Shown here one piece after another: positions 42,074-44,736 of a stretch of 44,736 nucleotides of DNA. The notes under the pieces are model-generated. The model was not told where the DNA came from, did not search any database, and saw only the letters and a program-made list of their open reading frames with translations. The translations under genes and the position numbers were made by a program. Source of the stretch: an uncultured Bacteroidales bacterium (GTDB taxonomy: Bacteria > Bacteroidota > Bacteroidia > Bacteroidales > Paludibacteraceae); assembly GCA_902774995.1 (NCBI GenBank), contig CACYKR010000005.1, forward strand, positions 1 through 44,736. The letters run 5' to 3'. Each line of letters starts with the position of its first letter. The first letter of the stretch is position 1.

Positions 42074-43036
42074 ATGGCATTTTTCGGATTATTTAACAGA
42101 GAGAAGAAAGAGACACTGGACAAGGGTCTGGAGAAATCCAAGGAGTCCGTTCTCAGTAAGATCAGCCACGCCATTGCCGGCAAATCCACCATTGACGACG
42201 AGGTGCTGGATAACCTGGAGGAGGCGCTTATCACCTCCGACGTAGGCGTAGAGACCACGCTCCGTATCATCGAACGCGTGCAGGAGCGCGTCAAACGCGA
42301 CAAGTATATCGGTACGGGCGAGTTGAACGACCTGCTGGTGGACGAGATCTCCTCGCTTCTGCAGGAGAACAACGTAGAGGACGTACTGGATTTCTCTGCG
42401 CCGCTGCCTGCCAAACCGTACGTCATCATGGTCGTCGGAGTCAACGGCGTAGGCAAGACCACCACCATCGGCAAGCTGGCTCACCAGTACAAAGCCGCCG
42501 GTAAGAAGGTCTATCTCGGTGCCGCCGACACGTTCCGCGCCGCAGCGGTAGAGCAGCTCTGTATCTGGGGTGAACGCGTAGGCGTACCCGTCATCAAGCA
42601 GCAGCAAGGCTCCGACCCCGCCTCCGTGGCGTTCGACACCCTCCAGTCGGCGAAAGCCAACAACGCCGACGTCGTACTCATCGACACCGCCGGACGGCTC
42701 CATAACAAGATCAACCTCATGAACGAGCTCACGAAGATCAAGTCCGTCATGCAGAAAGTGGTGCCGGACGCGCCGCACGATGTCATGCTCGTCCTCGACG
42801 GCTCTACCGGACAGAACGCTTTCGAACAGGCGCGCCAGTTCACGGCGGCTACGCAAGTCACCTCCCTCGCCATCACCAAACTGGACGGAACCGCCAAAGG
42901 CGGCGTCGTCATTGGTATCTCCGACCGGTTCAAGATACCCGTACGGTATATCGGTCTGGGAGAGCAGATGACCGACCTGCAATGCTTCAACCGCACGGAG
43001 TTCGTCCGCTCCCTCCTCGGCAGCGTAACAAAATAA
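42074..43036 (+). CDS. ftsY: signal recognition particle receptor FtsY
   Basis: This 320-residue SRP GTPase docks ribosomes with SRP at the membrane. The N domain is at about 1-105. The G domain starts with P-loop GVNGVGKTTTIGKL (122-135), followed by DTFRAAAVEQL, DTAGRLHNK, and TKLDGTAKGGV. The acidic A region seen in E. coli is almost absent, as is common in this phylum. There is no signal or transmembrane segment. It is a housekeeping gene between serB and aspA. Confidence 0.95.
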   Translation: MAFFGLFNREKKETLDKGLEKSKESVLSKISHAIAGKSTIDDEVLDNLEEALITSDVGVETTLRIIERVQERVKRDKYIGTGELNDLLVDEISSLLQENNVEDVLDFSAPLPAKPYVIMVVGVNGVGKTTTIGKLAHQYKAAGKKVYLGAADTFRAAAVEQLCIWGERVGVPVIKQQQGSDPASVAFDTLQSAKANNADVVLIDTAGRLHNKINLMNELTKIKSVMQKVVPDAPHDVMLVLDGSTGQNAFEQARQFTAATQVTSLAITKLDGTAKGGVVIGISDRFKIPVRYIGLGEQMTDLQCFNRTEFVRSLLGSVTK

Positions 43037-43046
43037 AACAAATGGT

Positions 43047-43067
43047 AAATCTCAAATCTCAAATCAC
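43047..43067. repeat. AAATCTC heptamer array
   Basis: AAATCTC occurs twice and then AAATCAC, the complement of the GAGATTT word at 9980-10021. It lies in the gap between the ftsY stop and the aspA ATG at 43075. Confidence 0.75.
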
Positions 43068-43074
43068 GAATATT

Positions 43075-44466
43075 ATGGACTATCGTATCGAATCCGACCT
43101 GCTGGGCGAATTGCAAGTGCCCGCAGAAGCCTATTACGGCGTACAGACCCAACGTGGTATCAACAACTACAAAGTGTCTAACCTCAAGATGTCCGATTTC
43201 CCGGAGTACATCATCGCCATGGCATATATCAAGCTCGCGGCGGTGGAGGCCAACCATGAACTGGGCGTCATCAACGATGAGATCTATGCCGCTATCGCGC
43301 AAGCCTGCCGCGAGATTATCGACGGCAAGATGCACGACCAGTTCCCTACCGACATGGTACAGGGCGGCGCAGGCACAACCGTAAACATGAACGCCAATGA
43401 GGTGATTGCCAACCGTGCATTAGAGATCATGGGCCATCAGCGCGGCGAGTACCAGTACTGCTCGCCCAACGACCATGTCAACTGCGCGCAATCGACCAAC
43501 GACGCCTACCCTTCCGCTTTCCGTTATGCCTTCATCCGCATGAACCGCGGGCTGGAAGCCGAGCTCAAGCTCCTTATTGCTTCGCTGCGTAAGAAAGGCG
43601 ACGAGTTCAACGACTCCATCAAGATGGGCCGTACCCAGCTCCAGGACGCCGTGCCGATGACCAGCGGACAGGAGTTCCATGCTTTTGCCAACAACCTGGA
43701 GGAAGAGGTAGCGAACTTGGAGCGCAACGTGAACCTGCTCTATGAGATCAACATGGGCGGTACGGCTATCGGTACGGGTCTCAACGCCGTAGCCGGTTAT
43801 GCCGAACTCTGCACCCGTAAGATGTGCGAACTGACAGGCGAGCCTTTCGTCAAAGCTACCGACCTCGTGGAAGCGACTCCCGACACCGGCGCCTACGTCA
43901 GCTATTCCGCAGCCCTCAAACGGCTGGCTGTCAAGCTCTCCAAGACCTGTAACGACCTCCGCCTCATGGCTTCCGGTCCGCGCTGCGGTCTGCACGAGAT
44001 CAACCTCCCGCCAATGGCGCCGGGCAGCTCGATCATGCCGGGCAAGGTCAACCCCGTCATCCCCGAGGTGACCAACCAGGTCTGCTTCAAAGTTATCGGT
44101 AACGATACGGCCGTGTGCTTTGCCGCCGAAGCCGGACAGCTCCAGCTCAATGTCATGGAACCCATTATCACCGAGTGTATCTTCGAGTCCATTACCTGGC
44201 TGCGTAATGTAATGAAGATCCTCCGCGAGAAATGTATCGACGGCATTACCATTAACCGCGAGCACAACCTTGAGACGGTGAAGCACTCTATCGGTATTGT
44301 CACCGCCCTCAACCCCGTTATCGGCTACAAGGCGTCCACCAAGATTGCCAAGGAGGCGCTGGAAACCGGCAAGAGCGTCTATGAACTGGTTCTGGAGCAC
44401 GGTCTCCTCAGCAAAGAGCAGCTTGACCGGCTCCTCGATCCGGCGAACATGCTTGCCGCCCACTGA
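43075..44466 (+). CDS. aspA: aspartate ammonia-lyase
   Basis: This 463-residue member of the fumarase/aspartase superfamily splits aspartate into fumarate and ammonia. It starts YRIESDLLGELQVPAEAYYG, with GGAGTTVNMNANEVIANRA near 116-134, and the active-site loop GSSIMPGKVNPVIPE near 320. These match aspartase better than class II fumarase. The ATG at 43075 is used because conserved sequence begins there; an ATG at 43042 in the same frame would only add the repeat-encoded residues. The fumarate product could feed respiration. A hairpin terminator lies 47 bases after the stop. Confidence 0.9.
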   Translation: MDYRIESDLLGELQVPAEAYYGVQTQRGINNYKVSNLKMSDFPEYIIAMAYIKLAAVEANHELGVINDEIYAAIAQACREIIDGKMHDQFPTDMVQGGAGTTVNMNANEVIANRALEIMGHQRGEYQYCSPNDHVNCAQSTNDAYPSAFRYAFIRMNRGLEAELKLLIASLRKKGDEFNDSIKMGRTQLQDAVPMTSGQEFHAFANNLEEEVANLERNVNLLYEINMGGTAIGTGLNAVAGYAELCTRKMCELTGEPFVKATDLVEATPDTGAYVSYSAALKRLAVKLSKTCNDLRLMASGPRCGLHEINLPPMAPGSSIMPGKVNPVIPEVTNQVCFKVIGNDTAVCFAAEAGQLQLNVMEPIITECIFESITWLRNVMKILREKCIDGITINREHNLETVKHSIGIVTALNPVIGYKASTKIAKEALETGKSVYELVLEHGLLSKEQLDRLLDPANMLAAH

Positions 44467-44485
44467 TCCTGCAAACCCTGCAAAC

Positions 44486-44505
44486 CCCTCCCTACAGGGG
44501 GAGGG
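44486..44505. repeat. CCCTCCC/GGGAGGG hairpin
   Basis: CCCTCCC (44486-44492) pairs with GGGAGGG (44499-44505), 20 bases after the aspA stop. It resembles the hairpin at 4296-4312 and may be a small dispersed element or an extra transcription stop. Confidence 0.4.
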
Positions 44506-44512
44506 AATAGGA

Positions 44513-44568
44513 ACACCCCCCGACTTCCTCAAAAAGGGATCGGGGGGTGTCTATTTTCTTTATTTTTG
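44513..44568 (+). terminator. aspA terminator
   Basis: ACACCCCCCGA (44513-44523) pairs exactly over 11 bases with 44540-44550, followed by a T-rich tail CTATTTTCTTTATTTTTG. This is a good intrinsic terminator for the rightward run. Confidence 0.8.
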
Positions 44569-44585
44569 TGAGGGCTATAAGCCCG

Positions 44586-44724
44586 TATTTTTGTAAGCAG
44601 TCATTGTTGAGCCCTATCAAGGGTCTCAACGGCGGAATTGGTAGTTAGGGGGCGCTGCAAGCTCGCTTGTGAGCGCGCCCTAATTAGCAAGTACGCTCAA
44701 GGCCGCGTAGGCCAAAATGACTGC
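44586..44724 (+). ncRNA. possible structured RNA at the right edge
   Basis: A TATTTTTG box (44586-44593) is followed at 44597 by GCAGTCATT, which pairs with AATGACTGC at 44716-44724. Inside are three hairpins: 44606-44615 with 44620-44630 (one bulge), 44645-44655 with 44673-44683 (one mismatch) extended by an inner CAAG/CTTG stem, and GGCC/GGCC at 44701-44713. No open frame fits. The -33 spacing of the box is poor (17 bases), the family is not recognised, and the element could continue past the window. Confidence 0.3.
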
Positions 44725-44736
44725 GCATTTTCGATT

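Noticed and set aside
43420..44532. 370-codon minus-strand frame
   Set aside because: It is antisense to aspA, whose active-site loop and full length are intact.
44626..44690. GGCGGAATTGGTAG resembling the D-arm of a leucine tRNA
   Set aside because: No acceptor stem, anticodon arm or T-arm can be formed around it.

Overview
The window looks like a chromosomal segment of a Bacteroidales bacterium (phylum Bacteroidota). The evidence is the promoters, which follow the Bacteroidota pattern TTTG or TTG, about 20 bases, then TAnnTTTG; the general lack of Shine-Dalgarno sequences; a lipoprotein with an acidic stretch after its cysteine; secreted proteins with type IX-like C-terminal tails; and families typical of the order (DUF2723, DUF4956 with a VTC domain, DUF2490, PagL-like, SerB with an ACT domain). 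The family is not determined; a Paludibacteraceae-like gut lineage is only a guess from the style of the secreted proteins.

Layout. Bases 1-183 read leftwards like the promoter and leader of an rRNA operon whose 16S gene would start just outside the window. Next come queH (459-1058) and a leftward unit with a 729-residue secreted protein and a newly recognised 48-codon gene (1199-1345). Bases 3574-4339 carry no gene but hold three different repeat structures. Bases 4340-12938 form a two-sided locus around an AraC-type regulator. To the left lie a small secreted protein and two Cthe_2159-like beta-helix proteins, joined by ATGA overlaps. To the right lie a beta-helix lipoprotein, a small exported protein, a VTC-domain (polyphosphate polymerase-like) protein, a DUF4956 membrane protein and a DUF2490 outer-membrane barrel. 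A 13-base motif lies 44-45 bases upstream of the promoter element on both rightward transcripts and is a good candidate operator.

Bases 12940-16331 hold a divergent pair, a zinc-peptidase lipoprotein and a PagL-like lipid A deacylase, fired from two promoters that share one palindrome. Bases 16328-27881 are a tightly packed leftward run: DUF2723 membrane protein, COG0523 GTPase, RpiB-like protein, SLC13 transporter, porin-like protein, thioesterase, PatB-like C-S lyase, glycosyltransferase and a helical protein of unknown role. Bases 28222-40835 are a rightward surface-polysaccharide locus: two UDP-sugar dehydrogenase relatives, Wzy, Wzx, nitroreductase, pyruvyl transferase, four glycosyltransferases, a DegT aminotransferase and the initiating phosphoglycosyl transferase. 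Its middle part is visibly richer in A+T. The rightward run ends in housekeeping genes serB, ftsY and aspA, a terminator, and a possible structured RNA at the right edge.

The most unusual signal is a set of short tandem repeats with a period of 7 (sometimes 8) bases. The word differs from site to site (GAGATTT, TCGAAAG, TCGTAAT, TCAATTA, CTATTTA, GTTAAACT and GTACAAT-type). They lie mostly in the few bases before start codons, but several are inside genes in an open frame, where they supply signal-peptide cores or loop sequence.
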